From contig NZ_CM000955.1 in assembly GCF_000159695.1 (NCBI RefSeq), forward strand, positions 1,189,473-1,253,472: a DNA stretch of 64,000 nt. Reading direction: 5' to 3'. The notes under the pieces are model-generated. The model was not told the DNA's origin. It searched no databases and saw only the letters and a list, made by a program, of their open reading frames with translations. Position 1 is the stretch's first letter, and every line of letters begins with the position of its first letter. Position numbers and translations under genes: made by a program. Shown piece by piece: positions 63,545 through 64,000 of this stretch. The stretch comes from Finegoldia magna ATCC 53516. GTDB taxonomy: Bacteria > Bacillota > Clostridia > Tissierellales > Peptoniphilaceae.

Positions 63545-64000
63545 TTACAACAAATTACTGAAAACTAGGAACTTGATAGCCAAAATCGCAGCTACTAATA
63601 TAATTGCTGAACATAAAACGAATACGCATTCCTTTAATCTAATTATAGGTTCATCAATTTTGGTGTTTTTTTCTATGTTTACCTTGATAATACTTGTAGA
63701 AATATAGAATATTATCATGCTTACAAAATAATATTCAGTTAGATAGATGGATTTCATTATGAAAAAATCCAATATAACAGCCAAGAGTAAGAATATACTA
63801 GACAAGTAGCACATTGATTTTATGGTATCTTTTCTAAGATGTTTAACATTTCTTGGCTGATATAACAGCAAGAACTTTGATTTGTGTGCATTCATAACAC
63901 TAAAATACAATATGAAAAGTATACTTAATAAAGTAGTGGAGAAATTCAATCCATATAAACTCTGTGGTGAATTTATAGATGAAAACACACTTATGAATAG
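63545..64000 (-). CDS. Polytopic membrane protein, partial at window edge
   Basis: The frame remains open through the end of the window, reading LFIS before the GTG at 63988, so the true start is probably outside. About 150 residues are visible with four membrane helices (about 15-32, 60-76, 84-102, 125-145 counted from the GTG). No family motif is recognised. A basic NVKHLRKDTIKSM loop lies between helices 1 and 2. Confidence 0.6.
   Translation of the reverse strand, partial: LFISVFSSINSPQSLYGLNFSTTLLSILFILYFSVMNAHKSKFLLLYQPRNVKHLRKDTIKSMCYLSSIFLLLAVILDFFIMKSIYLTEYYFVSMIIFYISTSIIKVNIEKNTKIDEPIIRLKECVFVLCSAIILVAAILAIKFLVFSNLL

Overview
The window looks like the replication-origin neighbourhood of a low-GC, anaerobic Gram-positive bacterium. 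Supporting signs are AT-rich sequence, AGA/ATA/TTA-rich codons, TTG and GTG starts, strong AGGAGG ribosome binding sites, and the order rnpA-yidD-yidC-jag-mnmE-mnmG-rsmG-cinA-parA-parB. Rubrerythrin, pyruvate carboxylase and the lack of any respiratory genes fit a peptide-fermenting anaerobe. The overall gene content resembles Peptoniphilaceae such as Finegoldia magna; that is inference and has not been tested by alignment.

1-16,300: origin block. It holds RNase P protein, the YidD/YidC/KhpB insertion and RNA-binding set, an inserted ABC exporter, the MnmE/MnmG tRNA-modification pair, RsmG, CinA and ParA/ParB. Three perfect 16-bp parS sites lie inside rsmG, upstream of cinA and in the last codons of cinA. 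A ParB-linked operon follows: cyclodeaminase-like protein, group II cysteine desulfurase, DUF4446 protein, phosphate acetyltransferase and membrane proteins. The 780-bp rsmG-cinA gap has no gene but carries two large foldback palindromes in a tandem repeat.

16,300-32,200: tRNA 2-selenouridine synthase, TraX-like protein, a five-gene pseudopilin operon, a YdjY-like lipoprotein, rubrerythrin, an AbiEi antitoxin whose AbiEii toxin has been cut to 26 codons, a YitT-family transporter behind a long structured leader with a terminator, an FtsX-type ABC exporter, a CPBP protease, and an IscS-MnmA thiouridylation pair.

32,200-39,800: accessory region with a RelB/YoeB-type toxin-antitoxin pair, small unknown proteins, an IS200-like element, PH-SHOCT, NERD and nicotinamidase-like proteins, then a CBS-DRTGG pyrophosphatase and a ketopantoate reductase.

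39,800-47,700: a 1562-residue membrane-anchored protein with six FMN-binding domains is translationally coupled to a ferric-reductase-like heme membrane protein. This is the best candidate here for a little-described system: an outward electron-transfer chain. A thioredoxin-fold lipoprotein, two DUF3139 paralogues and an orphan MazE-type antitoxin follow.

47,700-64,000: pyruvate carboxylase, dCMP deaminase, a YefM/YoeB module with an IS3 element, an operon for a gamma-glutamylcysteine-derived thiol with a Cys-tRNA(Pro) deacylase, a metallo-beta-lactamase-fold hydrolase, a P-type cation ATPase under a yybP-ykoY manganese riboswitch, a second pair of foldback palindromes, an IS256-family element, a repeat-bearing lipoprotein and a partial membrane protein at the edge.

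Two window-wide patterns stand out. The foldback palindromes keep their stems through compensatory base changes. All three insertion sequences sit in or next to intrinsic terminators.
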